Positions 1 to 12,400 of a stretch of DNA of 64,000 nucleotides are shown here, piece by piece. Source of the DNA: Tetrapyrgos nigripes (taxonomy: Eukaryota > Basidiomycota > Agaricomycetes > Agaricales > Campanellaceae); the NCBI GenBank assembly GCA_013368315.1, contig JAACJM010000002.1, forward strand, positions 1,302,001 to 1,366,000, read 5' to 3'. How positions within the stretch are numbered: position 1 is the first letter of the stretch; every line of letters starts with the position of its first letter. The notes beneath the pieces were generated by a model. That model saw only the letters and a program-made list of their open reading frames with translations, did not search any database and had not been told where the DNA came from. Both the position numbers and the translations under genes were made by a program.

Positions 1-1845
1 ATAAAATGGTTTCGTATGCAGTAAAAAATCAGATAGAGCCCAATATCTCAATGTAACGATGCCTTCAATTATAAATGACCTTGGATTGGGTGGAGGGTCA
101 ATGAAGTCCCAATTGTGCACGCAATATTTAGTTGTGGGTGAGCGAGTAGATATGAGACGGCGTCTTTTCAGGAGTTCATTTACCCTAACCCTAGACCAGT
201 GCCACGCAATCTATTCTAAGTCGGAGTTTGAACAATCGCGCGTCGCACCGTTCTTTCATCCCTTCTATCATCTCATCCCTTCCGTCTGTCTAACTCTCCT
301 CTCCCTCCATCTCTTCTACTCCCAACTCAATTTAGTGCCGCCTCGCTTGCTTGCGCTGCGTCTATACGTTCCCAACGCGGACTCCTTTAGGTATGTAATC
401 GTATTTCTGTATGACCACGTACTAAAGCTGCGATATTACATACGCCAGACAGCATTGTCTTTCAACGACCATCATCACCACCTCCTGGGTCGTTGATGAT
501 TCCTATCTGCTGCGTGCCCCGTTCGTCCTACTGCAAAGAAGTGGGTCTGTCAGAATATTTCGCTTTAGGTTGCTAATATCTCTTCTCTCCCGCAGGTACC
601 ACGTCAACGCAGGTTCAAGAATGAAGAGGACGTGTCAATGACGGACAGTATTCACTGCTGAGAAACTGTAAAACGAGATGGATGGTGAGGTAAGTTATGT
701 GTTTATCATTTATGTGCTCTACCTCATTGTTGTCTTGTTCTGCCCCAGGTTCCTCATAGTATCGACTGGTAAATGCTCAATGGGCTGCTATAGGTGTGTA
801 TGTCGTTCTCACTGTCGTCATCTTTGCTGAGGTCATTATAGCTCTAGCATCTTTGTCATCAATGTGTCTCCTACTATTGTCATCCTTGCTGAGGTTGTTA
901 TGCTTCTAGCAGTGCCCCTCCATGTATTCAAACCTGTATCAGTGTGGTGATATGTTGCCCCAGGTCTGTCCGTCCTTCCCCAGCCTATTCTCTGTTCTTA
1001 CTGATTAGCTCTTCTCTTTTAGTGAATTGTTTGTGCGGGCTGGGTCCTGTTCCTTGAGGTTGGATTACTTGAGTGTCGTCAGATAGTAGTTCACTCTGTC
1101 TTTGTATGTACAAGATTTGTACTTATGTAGTCTCCTTGAATACATTTTTGTTAACCTGCTATTTATTTTCATGTTGTTCTGAAGCAAGTCAATGCCAGCT
1201 ATCAACGAAGAATACATCCTTTTTACTGCCAATTCTAGCTAATCCACACAAATATATTTGGCAACAAAAATATCTGGGGTAATCCAGGTAATCCTAGAAT
1301 ACCGCCGAATAGCTGATATTTCCGGAATTCCGCTGTAATCTGGGCTAATCCCCGAATTGGGTTTTTCCTGATGGAGACTTGACCATAGAGAAAGAGAACA
1401 AAAGAATAGAAAAGCACGCACTCAGGTTCCCAGCCTGCTGTCACACTCATCAAATTGAAATCAGACCATTCAACACTTTGGAGCCAGTGGCAAAGACACT
1501 CTGCTTCTGCAATTATGTATTCATCTTTCACTATAATTCATTGGACACTACTAAGTGCAGTAGAGAACCTGCCCCATTAGACACTAGAGACCTTGTCTTC
1601 TGGTGGTAGCAAAGAGAATTTCATGATTTCCGTATCATGATATCAAGTGATTCGATCATAGGAATTCCACCTGCAGACTCGCAGTATTACGGAGGAATAT
1701 CCGTCTGATTGAATACAACTTATCCAACTACCCACTCACTGAGAACATCCTAGAGAGAACTTACCTCATCAATACTCTTATCACCTGAGACCCCTTTGAA
1801 ACTTAACCAGTCTTATTGAGTAGTTTTCTATTGAAAGCTACATTT
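1..1845. other. No recognisable gene
   Basis: Several open frames exist but none has a recognisable domain, a plausible exon structure or sustained coding character. A stretch near 1265-1365 carries several TAATCC-type words that look like transposon debris. I see nothing I can name here. Confidence 0.5.
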
Positions 1846-2447
1846 CTATCTACTATACTCACTAGCCCTATTAAAGCTACCCTCAAACCGTCTTGCATAA
1901 ATGACACAGCCACTGAAGATGAGGGACTGGATGACGATGATGATCAGTCCAGCGTAGTCTTTCCACTGCCAGTGAAAGATCGCCGCAGATTGCTTTGGTG
2001 AACGCCTTGCGGTGTCGGATCTCTTTGAGATACTGCCGCATGCACCTCGATTTGTAAATGTAGCCAGCGCCTGCCCTTTGGACGAGGCTCCTTGCACAAT
2101 GGAAGCAAATAAGGTTTATCCTTGGTACGTATGAGTTCGGCATCAACCCATTTACTTGGTGCTTTTTTGACAAATTCCAAGAGACTTCTTGCATTGTTCA
2201 CATCTTCAAGGTAGTGTGGCAAGGATGCTGTGGTGATATGTAGTGGTAAATTACTGCAGAGGATCTTCAAGGGTCTGCTGAGTACTTTCAAGAATGCTGA
2301 GGACCAAGAATGAGATCCATTTTCATGGATTTTCATGGATTCCTTGATAGCCAAATGAATGTATGCATCTGAAAAGCCTGACGGTAAACGTTCAAGTGCA
2401 TTGAAGGAAGAAAGACAGAAAGCAACGCCTCGGTCACATCCGCGCAT
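1846..2447 (-). pseudogene. Decayed retroelement fragment, possibly the C-terminus of a LINE-like reverse transcriptase protein
   Basis: Read on the minus strand in two overlapping frames, the translation gives a basic stretch ending in KGRRWLHLQIEVHAAVSQ, then in the next frame AVERLRWTD and a short Cys pair (LCHLC). This order, a basic Arg/Leu-rich segment followed by a CxxC-type knuckle, resembles the tails of basidiomycete non-LTR reverse-transcriptase proteins. That match is from memory. The frame has to change at least once, and no reverse transcriptase core or YxDD motif is present, so at best this is a truncated relic. It lies just beyond the 3' end of the GMC pseudogene. Confidence 0.4.
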
Positions 2448-2591
2448 CAGTATCCTCTGCGTTGGTTGAAGGCTATCTCCCTTAAAGCTAGTAAATACTA
2501 TTATCAGAATATATAAGTAACTCCAAGTATGATAATACTAAATGTAGAGTATATTCTACAGAAGTTGCAGCCTGTTGACTGCTCCTGAAGC

Positions 2592-5500
2592 CTACAGCAC
2601 TTGCCTCACAACTTCCAGTCCGCTTTGATCAAATCCGAAGCTCTCTGCGACAATATAGACTGGCGTTTGTATATGTGCCGAAGGAACCAAGGGTTGTTTG
2701 TGATAGAAAAGTCAGTTTTCCGACTCGAGGAAAATTCCAAATCGTCTACGTACCAACACAGACGCATCAACCACCCTCACACCTCTCGCACCCTTCAATT
2801 TCAAATCCGGATCCACGACACCCCAATCCACACCCTTCTGCGACATCGCAGCAGATCCAACGGGATGTAATCCAGCTATAATGGTCTCTCGTACAAATTG
2901 ATCGATTTCTTCGTCCGTGGTTGCGTTTGTGGTAGATTGCAAGATGAAGCCTTGGAAAGGAGTAGTGGCAAGGAGGCGTTGAACCGCTTTTACACCTTCA
3001 CGCAATGCAAAAACGTCGAATTCGGAAGAGAGGAGGTTGAGGTTGATGACTGGGCAGTCAAGAGGATTGGAGCTGTTGATGGTGAGGAAGCCACCTCAGG
3101 AAGGAAGAATGGATAAGTGCTTGAAAGAAGAGAGATTAAGTGTCACGTACGAGAGGTGGGAGTCAAGATATTGGGAGAGACCAAGATGAAGTTTGTTACA
3201 TTGCCTACAGCTTCTGGAGGAAAACCAATGTTGCTGCTCTAGAAGAGAAATGATTCAAATTTCGAATACCATTTCAACAATAAAGAGAGAAATCACACGC
3301 GATGAAAACCATCTCTATATGAGCAGAATTCGGACCGGTATAGGGAAATCTGCGGGTACCCCATGCGGGTCTGCGGGTGGGCTGCGGGTACCATTAAATA
3401 TTTGAGTTCAGCATTATATGGCATACATACGAGCATTTGTAACATAGTAGAGAGACATAAAAGTGAATATAGAGCTTGTAGATAGACTTCAACGAAGTGT
3501 AGTGAAACTCAAATGTACATGGATAAGCACAGCCACTCACTCCCATCTGCAGTAGTCTCATTCCTAACTCGAGTATTTCTCTACAAAGCAGCCTAGATAT
3601 TTTTGCCAAAAGCTTATTGCATGCACTAGAGACTATTTCCATTCTCTGCATGCCAATATTCTATGAATTATGTACCCAAATTACCCTTAGACTTGAAATG
3701 AAGCCTGCATCAATAAAACTCTTCGTGGTTCGCAGTGTAAATGCAACATACTCATTCTAATACATCACTGAGTCAATGTTTCAAGTGTTCAATAAAGTAA
3801 TTTGTTCATCCAATTCTAGAAAAGTCAAGATCAATGTGAATTCAGCCCAAGGTTTACTAGAATTTATGATAGAAATTTACTTCTACACATTGAGCATGTC
3901 AAGGTACTGGCTATTAGTACAGAAGCTACAGCATTCCTTGTTTTCAAACTGTTAGATGTTGTGTGGATGTTAGTAATGCTCACGAATGGTACCCGCATGG
4001 TACCCGCAGTGGCTGTGCACATGCGGGTACCCATGCGGGTACCTATGCGGGTACTATGTTTCTTGCCTTGATGTTGTATGAGAGTCCGTTGAAGAGAATG
4101 AACGGCTATTTGCACATACATACTACTGTCCTGGCATGAATGAAAGCTCAGTCTCTCTGACCAAAAAAAATCCAGAAGAAATCCAAAAAAAAAAAAAATA
4201 GAAAATGTCAAATCTGGTGTTAGATTTTTTGGCTGTAATTTGTGACTGAACTGCCTTTCATGCTGGTACACTAACCTGCCTGCTAAAGTAGCATCAACAG
4301 CGGGCCGTATGATGCTTTTACCAAGCCATTTCTACAAAAAGAATATTCTATGCAACTAAGGCTATGTAACGTTGGATACTCATACTTACAAGCAGTCCCA
4401 TTTGCAGAGAAGGGCAAAAGTAAGTGCAGAGTGGGTCAGAAAGTGTCAATGATAGGTGATGCTGAGTCTTGCATATACCACATAAATCCCATCATTTTTG
4501 TATGAATGATTTTACCTCAATACCGACAGCGCTTTCTGTTCTTTGTGAAATTGCTACACAACAGACTCTGCATTTTGAAAGGACTATCTACACAATAAAA
4601 AGAGCAATTAGAAGGCTTAATCAACTAAGATTCTACATGATAAGCAAAGGGTAATGGGTACCCGCATCACCCGCATCACCCGCATCACCCGCATGTACCC
4701 GCTGTGTACCCGCATGGGGTACCCGCAGATTTCTGATACCCGAATTCGGACCCGCAGAAGGATCTTTGACTGTCTCAAAAATAGAGGCATTATCTGGAAG
4801 ACGGAAAAAGCAGCCGGTTACAAGAGCTCCATCTGCCAGAGGCCCAGTTTTGTTCTGTTCCCATTGCTCCAGTTGTCCTTCTCTGACAGACTCGTCTTGG
4901 CTCAGAAAATCGTTGGGATCTGTGGAGTTGACGATCCAAATGTAATCAACTATGCCTTGGTCCGTGTAGTTCTGTCCAACGGAAGGTAGATCAAGAGTGG
5001 ACAGTATTCCAAGGTTTGTCAGAGTCTCGGCATCTCCTATACTGGAATTGTACAATATGTTCAGAGAGCCTGGACAAAGATTTATCATATATGAGATGTA
5101 AATGAGATCATCAAACCTCATACCTATCGCCCCTCCAGAGACTATGATCTCTTTGGTAGCATTAATGACCTGAAATGTGGCTTTCTTCAGGTTTGGAACA
5201 TGGCAGTTAAGGGTCTGGGGAAAAACTCACCACCAGCATCTTGCGTGAACTCAACACCACTGAAAGCCGTTTCGTGGTCGTCCTCCATTCGCAGGATACG
5301 GGTGACGTGTGCGTGCAGGAGGATATGAAGGTTAGATCTTTTCCTGAACTGCAGTGCTAGATAAGAAGTTGCAGAGCTGCTTCTCTCTCCATTCAATATC
5401 ATAGCCTGTCCCCAACCTGTAGGAAGCAGTCAAACAATAAGACAGAAAGCGTAAAAAGAAGGCCCAACTCAGTCCAATATTATTCCCATCATTTGGATTA

Positions 5501-6349
5501 AGTTTGAAGGGAATCTCTGCATCTGGCAAAAGACTGGACTGTATGACCAAATCGTCGAATTTGTGGACATAAGATGTGAGAGTAACCGAACTTATGCCAT
5601 CGAAACCATGTACTGTTGGGTCAAACTGTCCAGATATGTTGTGGAAGTCTGAAGGTTGAGTGAAAGTCTCGTTCTACAATCAATGGAAAAATGGGATATT
5701 CGGATTATTATGTGACGAATCGCACCATACCTTTTTGATGTATTGTTGAATGCTGTCCCAAGACCATCCGGAATCGCCAGTGAGATCTGCGTAATGGTCC
5801 CAGTCGTCATCGGATCTGCGAGTGTATACCATACTGCCTTTATGACAGAGGTCAACATTAGTAATTGAGGAAGAAAAATTACTCACTGATGGCACTACTT
5901 CCTCCAAGAACAAATCCTCTCACTACAGTCCCCATGCGATTTTCTGTGGCCAGCCCAAGATTAGCAGTAAAATTCCAATCCAAAGGAGACCCCATGTCTC
6001 GGCCAAAGAAGCCGGGAACCTTAGTGTTTAGATCACTATCGGGGGATCGTCAATAGATGGAGAAAAGCTCGCGGAAGGATGTAGTACTCACAACCCACCA
6101 GCTTCCAATACCAACACATTGACTGCCGGATTTTCGGTCAGATGATTTGTGATGACATTGCCAGCGGTACCACCTTTGGAGGCAAGGTTAACACTGAGGT
6201 AGAAGGGTTCATTGAAGTAACTGACTGCCAATAACAACAAAGTCAAATTCCTGAGTGGGCAAATTGTCAACATGCTCGACAATGGAGGTATAGCCAGTAG
6301 AGAGAAAGGGGAGCAAGGCAGACACCAGCACCAGAGTACAGAACTGCAT
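2592..6349 (-). pseudogene. GMC oxidoreductase (aryl-alcohol-oxidase-like), disrupted
   Basis: GMC enzymes are FAD-dependent secreted oxidases; aryl-alcohol oxidases supply H2O2 for lignin breakdown. Visible in order: a signal-peptide-like start (MQFCTLVLVSALLPFSLLA), the FAD-binding GSGTAG then VLVLEAGG, a GMC signature ([10 protein letters not shown]), MVYTRR and GDSGWSWD, the second signature region (ATKEIIVSGGAIGS), LPSVGQN, and near the end HPVGSAAM with the expected active-site histidine region and VRVVDASVL. About ten short exons can be joined. Lesions: a 1.4 kb transposon sits in an exon directly after GPNS; the signal-peptide frame and the first FAD-domain frame do not agree; the last intron ends in AA instead of AG before PLVPSAH; and a 2-nt loss in a GA run shifts the last residues. 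The family call is firm and the pseudogene call is strong. Confidence 0.88.
3337..4741. mobile_element. Non-autonomous DNA transposon inserted in the GMC gene
   Basis: This 1405-bp insert is flanked by an 11-bp direct repeat GAATTCGGACC (3326-3336 and 4742-4752). Removing one repeat and the insert restores the GMC frame from GPNS into HIEMVF. The ends are imperfect inverted repeats sharing AAATCTGCGGGTACCCCATG. The word CGGGTAC/GTACCCG recurs at both ends and again near 3985-4060, as expected for subterminal transposase-binding repeats. No transposase is encoded. The 9-11 bp duplication would suit a Mutator-like element, but the superfamily is an inference. Confidence 0.85.
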
Positions 6350-6450
6350 TTCAGGGGCTTAGACAGTTGCCTTGAGCCATGATGGTGTTTTATAAAGTCA
6401 TGAATGAATGGACGCAAAATGGTGTCCTTGAGTCGACGGACGGGGACTTG

Positions 6451-6599
6451 ACACCCGGCAAGTAACCAATATTCCATTTCGGAAAGTTAGTTCGCAAATT
6501 TATTGGAGTCCCAGCTGAACCAATCGAATCGCTTGCTGGTGGTTCTCAAACTAACTTTCGGCCACAGAATATTGGTTACTGCTGGGTGTTAGAGAAAGG
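6451..6599. mobile_element. 149-bp MITE upstream of the GMC pseudogene
   Basis: Inverted ends start ACACCCGGCAAGTAACCAAT on the left and, read on the other strand, ACACCCAGCAGTAACCAATA on the right; both continue to GAAAGTTAGTT. It sits about 100 bp upstream of the GMC start codon, in its promoter region. I could not identify a target duplication. Confidence 0.6.
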
Positions 6600-7241
6600 T
6601 AAGTAATAGGTAGCAAACCCCTAGGGGAAGACTAGGCCCTTTTTAGGCTTGGGCTTAGGGCTCGGACCTCAATTTTATGATACCCATGCCCTAGTACAAA
6701 ACCAGACCCAACTCTGAGCCCACACTACACACATCACTAGTCTGTGCTCTCTCTTGCCATTGATGTTCTAGAACTGTTGGGATATAGATGGCTATCTTGA
6801 CATTATGGTCTCATTCAGTACCTTGGTCATTTTGTCTGCGTTGATATTAATAAATACAGGGGCTGTGGATATGGGCAGGGAGGAAACCGGAAACAACAGC
6901 ATGGGAAGAGACAGGATGAATATGCACTGCCACACATGGAAACGGAGCCTCGTAATGTGTGGTACAGGTTAAGTGGTGTTAAGTGGTGCTACATACTGTA
7001 ATTTCTGAAGTCAGTCTGATGTCAAGATAAAATCATAGTGGTGTAAAAGTGGATAAACTACTATGATGATAGATGATGTAACCAGAATTCCAACACTTCC
7101 CCTCAAACTCTTTGGAGTGGTAGTGAATGAAGAGTTTGCTATAGAAAGGAATTCTGTAATGATGCATTAATAGATTTGATTTACCAATATAAATTTCCGG
7201 TGGCTGTTTGTTTTCATGATGCTTTGGAGTGCCTTTTGGAG
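6600..7241. other. No recognisable gene
   Basis: Contains short G/C-rich words (AGGCTTGGGCTTAGGGCTCGG) like the subterminal repeats of hAT-type elements elsewhere in the window, but no complete element or gene can be delimited. Confidence 0.4.
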
Positions 7242-7376
7242 ACCTATAAAGAATTTCTAGCTTTGTCTGGCTACCTGCAATAAATTCTTGATCTTGTTCA
7301 CAATCAGAACCTACAAAAAAATTGCTGAAAACAGCACCTGCAAAAATTGGATTTTTTGCACAATATTACTGCCATA
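7242..7376 (+). repeat. Partial copy of the ACCTGCAAAAA motif array
   Basis: Four motif copies (near 7242, 7273, 7309, 7336) lie in the same order and with the same intervening sequence as the last four copies of the array ending at 23688. The copy ends with the same terminal words (GCACAATATTAC, then GCCATA), after which the three copies in the window diverge. It is therefore a truncated member of that repeat family. Confidence 0.75.
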
Positions 7377-7641
7377 AGGAAGAAATCTGAGGGATCGTAC
7401 CAGAACCATATCATCCATGGAAGAAGCCCTGAAAATGCCTCATAGTGTCAAGGTTGTTGATACACTCAAATAACCACCCAAGTCACACAGTTTGAGGACA
7501 GATACAAAGCAGTTGTCATGAATCTCTTCATGCCTTCGCTTCTACACCCTGTTTCCCTTTGTTTCTCTCTTCTTTTCTTTGCTTCCATTGTTCCTTTGAC
7601 TCCCCTGGTTCTAAACCATGTTCCTTGTACCTTGATACATC

Positions 7642-7736
7642 ATTTCTCCTACATTACTCCATTTCTCCTACATTTCTCCATTTCTCCTACATTTCTCCAT
7701 TTCTCCTACATTTCTCCATTTCTCCTACATTTCTCC
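7642..7736. repeat. Tandem repeat, five copies of a 19-bp unit
   Basis: The unit ATTTCTCCTACATTTCTCC is repeated five times; the first copy has one mismatch. The pyrimidine-rich strand keeps frames open, which explains the long open frames here. They are not genes. Confidence 0.9.
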
Positions 7737-8992
7737 ACTTATGCTCCTATTCTCTTACATTTCTCCACTCTTGATCCTATCACTGTCTCCATCAGATATC
7801 TCTGATCTAGCTTCAGATTCTTGTATATATACTCAAGGCCATTGTAGATAGGTTCTTTAGTCTGTGCACTTCTGTCCCTCGGATCCATACTGCTCAGCAT
7901 TGTCTCAGTACTATGTAGACTCTGGCCCAGTCCTGGCTTACTCACCAATACTATCTATTTGCTTTGCTCCTTCGTCTTTTGTCTCTGTGTGGTGGCCTCT
8001 TTGATCTGGTTGTTGATGGCAAGCTCCTGACTCCGAGTATGATGCCCATCGACAGCGTCCAACGATGCACAGAGACTGCAGCATGAGGTGACCCCACCAA
8101 AACATTAGCTCTTGAGTATGAACGAGCAAGGAAGGAATACCCACGACGCAGGGTCAGGACCAGCAACAGAAACCAAGGGAGGCGACACAGAGCTATGGAC
8201 AACTGGCAATGACACAGGAGAAGGACAGGGAGCAGGAGGAAGAGGGATGTTGGGCGAGTCCATTGCATGGGAAGACGAGGATGGAAGGATGGAGATGGAG
8301 AAAGCAAAAAAAAAAATCTACCATCTTTTATAAAGGCAAAGGGGAATACCTGGGAGTCAAAGCAATAATCTCTGCCAGGAACATACAGGTTGAGTCAGAG
8401 AGAACAAGAAATTTTCAAGAAGGCCTTAGTCAAAGTCAGCCACTGCAGTAACAGTGACGACTTACCATAACAGGAAGAAAAAGTACTAGTGAAAGAAGCA
8501 TACTGTATTTGTACCCCATCAGGCAAGGAACACTCCTTTCACCGAAATTAAAACGAGAAGTCGTTAGCATATGGCCGGATGCCTTCAAAGGCTCAGGCGT
8601 GGAAAAGGGAGGGTAATGTTACGAAGTAAGCAACAACGCGGCGTGACTACGGAAAGGACAGGTGACCACATACCTGGTTACTGAGCGAACAGTCTTCAGC
8701 AAACACACAACCGACAATGGAACAACCGGAATATCAACGCAAGTACAGCCTCATACCACACAGGGATTCCAGAAAGTGAACAAGTGAACAAGAAAGAACA
8801 AGAGGAGAAGATGAGATGGGAACATCTGATAATAAATTTGTGGATAGGCGGAGAACGGAGATGTCGAGGCGATGGTACTGCCTCATCTGCAATATCAAAT
8901 TTTAGTATAAGAAGTATTCTCTGGGGACCTTAAGTCCCCAGTCCACTATTTTGTAACCTCTATGTACTAAGCAATCACTCTCTGTCTACCAT
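7737..8992. other. Retroelement debris, possibly ending in an LTR
   Basis: No intact gene. A purine-rich tract followed by TGTTACG (GGAAAAGGGAGGG at 8601-8613, then TG at 8617) looks like a polypurine tract and LTR start. The sequence to 8992 and its continuation after 17158 would then be an LTR interrupted by the Plavaka element. The second LTR is not seen, so this is only a suggestion. Confidence 0.3.
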
Positions 8993-9445
8993 CACGAAAA
9001 GTGCCAAATAAATGTCAGAGAATACCCAATCTGGTAGGGAATACATGGCTGGGAATACCTCGCAATTCTGGTGGGCCCTTGTCAGGGCAGGTAAGACCCT
9101 ACCGGACTGGTAGCTTCAGGTATGATGTGATATGATGTGATGTATGCCTGCACAGTCTGTTAGGATAGGTATGGCCTGATATAGCTTTACCTGTTGAGGT
9201 TTGACTGGCATGGTTCATTCCTTGAAGATTTTGTGCGAGTTCGTTGCTTGCTTGCGAATTTGGGCAAAAAACTGTTCCCACGGTCTTGTACTTGTCGACT
9301 CTCGCACTGAGAATACCTCCTCTAGTACTGGGGATGTACCACTAAGGCCAGATATCTTCTGAATATGTAGATAGTATAAATAATAATGTACTGACAAGAA
9401 ATCTAGAAATTCTGTTGACATACACATATCTTTCATTACCAAGAG

Positions 9446-12400
9446 TTATAGTACAGAGTATCCAATATGCTCCACTTCATCATTCGCTCCCTCCTCATTC
9501 TCGTCACCTTCCTCGTCATCAGCCTCACCCTCCTGGTCGTATACGACGCCATCAACACCCTCCTCATCACTAGCAATTCCCATCTCGCCCTCATCAACCT
9601 CATTTTCCTGTGCAATCTCTGCATCCTTGTCCTCTGCATCATCTGTAATGTTACCATACTTTTCATTGATCTGTTCGCGAAGAGCACTTGTGGAGTGATA
9701 TGTGGCTATATGTATCGCATGAATATATCCCGATCGGCAAATCTATATGAGGAAACGTTTAAGAATAGATATCAATCAAACTTAAGCAAGTACGCACATG
9801 TTGATGTCGTAGTATCGCCAATCTCTATCATTCTCGTCGTCTCGTCGTGCGATGGATACAGACAGCAAAGATTTTGTGGTCTTTTTTGGGAAATGCGGAA
9901 TGAGATGCGCAGCTTGAAGTACATCTTTGGGATTAATGAACCCAAACGCATTTGGATCTGAGGAATCAATGAACGAAACACGGGGTAGACGGTAGCTGGA
10001 AAAGCCATGTTTGTATGAATTATCGAGCTGATACCATCGTACCCAAAGAAAGTAGATTGGCTTGGCAGGTGTTCCAAGGGGATCTTTTTTGCTGAGGGCA
10101 TTGACGTGAAAGATACCCAGTACTCGACAGTACCAGTAAGGATGAGTGCTCTGCTCATCCTCGGCTGCTAGGACCATCACATCTGAGCGTGTGCGAGGAT
10201 TGATGAAGTCTTGATCCCGCCGTCGATTGTAGGTGATAAAGTTTGTGCAGAGTATCTTGTGTTCAAACATCTTGTTATTCTGAATGATGATCAAGTTTCG
10301 ATCTGCTGGTGTGAACGTTGACAGATCCTCTTTGCGTCCGAGAAAAGTGAGCACATAGTTACGGAGTTTGAGCCCAAAGTCCTGTAAAGTATTTAATTGT
10401 TGCCTAGGTGTGAGAGTTCAAAGACATTTTACTTACTCTGATGGCTTCATCATTGTGATGGTTCTGCATGAACTGATCAATGGTTATGGGGTAGCGCTCA
10501 CTGTCAGAAATGTGGTACAATTTGTTCGGGTTTGTAGGTGGCAGAGGATCAGGATCAGTCTCCTTCATGAGTGGACTCTTCTTCAATTGACGAGGTTCTC
10601 GCTGCGCAATAGACTTGGAACGGCGTTGACGAGCGTTCTGCTTGGAAATTTGGAAAACAAAGTTTCGCTTATTGGTCCGAACATAGAAAACTTTGACAAG
10701 TTTATGTTCTTGCTCGCCCTATACTAAGATGATTAGCACAGATCTTTTGACTAGATGAATGAGAAGAACGTACGATTTGAGTGCTATAATTATCAGTTGT
10801 TCCCTTGCGGCGAATGGTTGGTGCATAGTCAGGTAGAGCATGCATCTTGTACGTAAAGAGGTTGAAGTTCTTCTGTATCTTGCGTCTTTTCTTCGTCTGC
10901 TTTCTTTTCCCTTTCCCCTCATCTCCCGATTCACTATTGCCTTGTTTCCTTTTCCTGCTCGATCCTTTGTTCTTTTTCCCCTTCCCCTCGTCACTCTCTT
11001 TTCCCTGCTTCCTTCGTGTATCTTTGTCCTGCTGTGATTTCCCTCCTTCCTTTGCTTTTCGTTCATCATCCAGAGCTTCTCGTCGTTCGCGTTTGGTACG
11101 TTCCTTGGGAGTTTCACGTGTTTCGACTGTGTCACAGACCTGCTTCTTGAAATTCCGGAGCTGAATTCCTAATTCACGAGTCACGCCCTCAAAAATATGT
11201 AGAGTAGTTTCGGAATGTAAGCAAAGCTTCGCAAGCGCATGCCAAGATGCCATGATGAAGAGCAGGTCTTGAATATGGTGGTCCATTTCTTGAGGGAAAA
11301 GTTGACAGAAGACGGACGAGGAACACTATAAATGTGTGAGTAACTTGATGCCCAGTGAGTAAGATATCAGAAAGTCTTGTACACACCTGTAAGATATCTT
11401 CAAAATCCCGAGCCGCAATTCTTTTCATGCTCATGGTATCATCTGTAAAACGACGAATGGTACATCTTCCGAATGGCAGACATTTCTTGAATCTACTATC
11501 ATTTGAGTCTGTTTATCGACCTGTCTCATTGTAGAAGACATACCTCTTGTTTATCTCTGCAATCACATCATCACCCAGGCTGTACGTGATCCGGACAAGA
11601 TGTTCAAATAGAGCTTTGAAAACGCCGAGCTCAAACTCATGCATCAAATCGACAGCAAAGAGATCAAAGTAGTTTTGGAATGAAGTTTGCAGCTTTTGAA
11701 AAAAGGCCGAGAACGCATTCTAAATCAAGAGCTAAGCCAAGATTATGATAAGAGCAGATGATGGGACTTACATTGGTAGGTACTTGCGAAAGCGGCTCAA
11801 GCAAGGCTTGTACCGATCTACTGTTGACTCCCTTTCCCTCCTCAAACATGTGTCTTTGTGCCTCTTTGACATTCCATCGCAGCAGGTGAGAGTCGACACA
11901 GGATTTGTTACACCGTCAGTTGATGTCGTGAAAGGTTCCCATCTGCGGAATTTCCTTCTTCTCAATTTCGCATCGAGGACATGGACAACGGCCTAGGGTT
12001 TTGAGACACGCAAGTAGCATTCTGCAGTAGTGAAATAATCAATAATGAGAAGATAAATATAAAAAGATACATACTTCTCAGGATAGTCGGCGGAGTACAC
12101 AATTATGCGAGGGAATAGACGGCTCCAGATACCATCAGCACAGAGAACAAGTAGTCCATGAATACATGCTTTGACAAAATCGTCATCCAAGAGTAAAAAC
12201 CATATCGCTTGCATCAACTCGCACTTCAAATGAGTCAATACTTCACTTGATGCTGCAGTCTCGAAATGCTTTTGATATATATCCTGGATGTTTGGTAGCT
12301 TGAAAGGACTATCAGCCCTTGAAACACACAAATAATGACTAGATACTCACTGATGGAATGTACACAAAATGATGTGCTGCACTGGAAGATGGCTTGACCC

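Noticed and set aside
59..496. 145-residue frame near the left edge
   Set aside because: Translation has no domain and no coding-like composition; chance open frame.
7518..7805. 95-residue Phe/Ser/Leu-rich frame
   Set aside because: Generated by the 19-bp pyrimidine-rich tandem repeat.
9436..9687. Arg/Met-rich minus-strand frame
   Set aside because: Out-of-frame shadow of the acidic Plavaka C-terminal tail.
9467..9961. Plus-strand hydrophobic 164-residue frame
   Set aside because: Antisense of the acidic, charged transposase tail; the apparent membrane segments come from Asp/Glu codons read in reverse.
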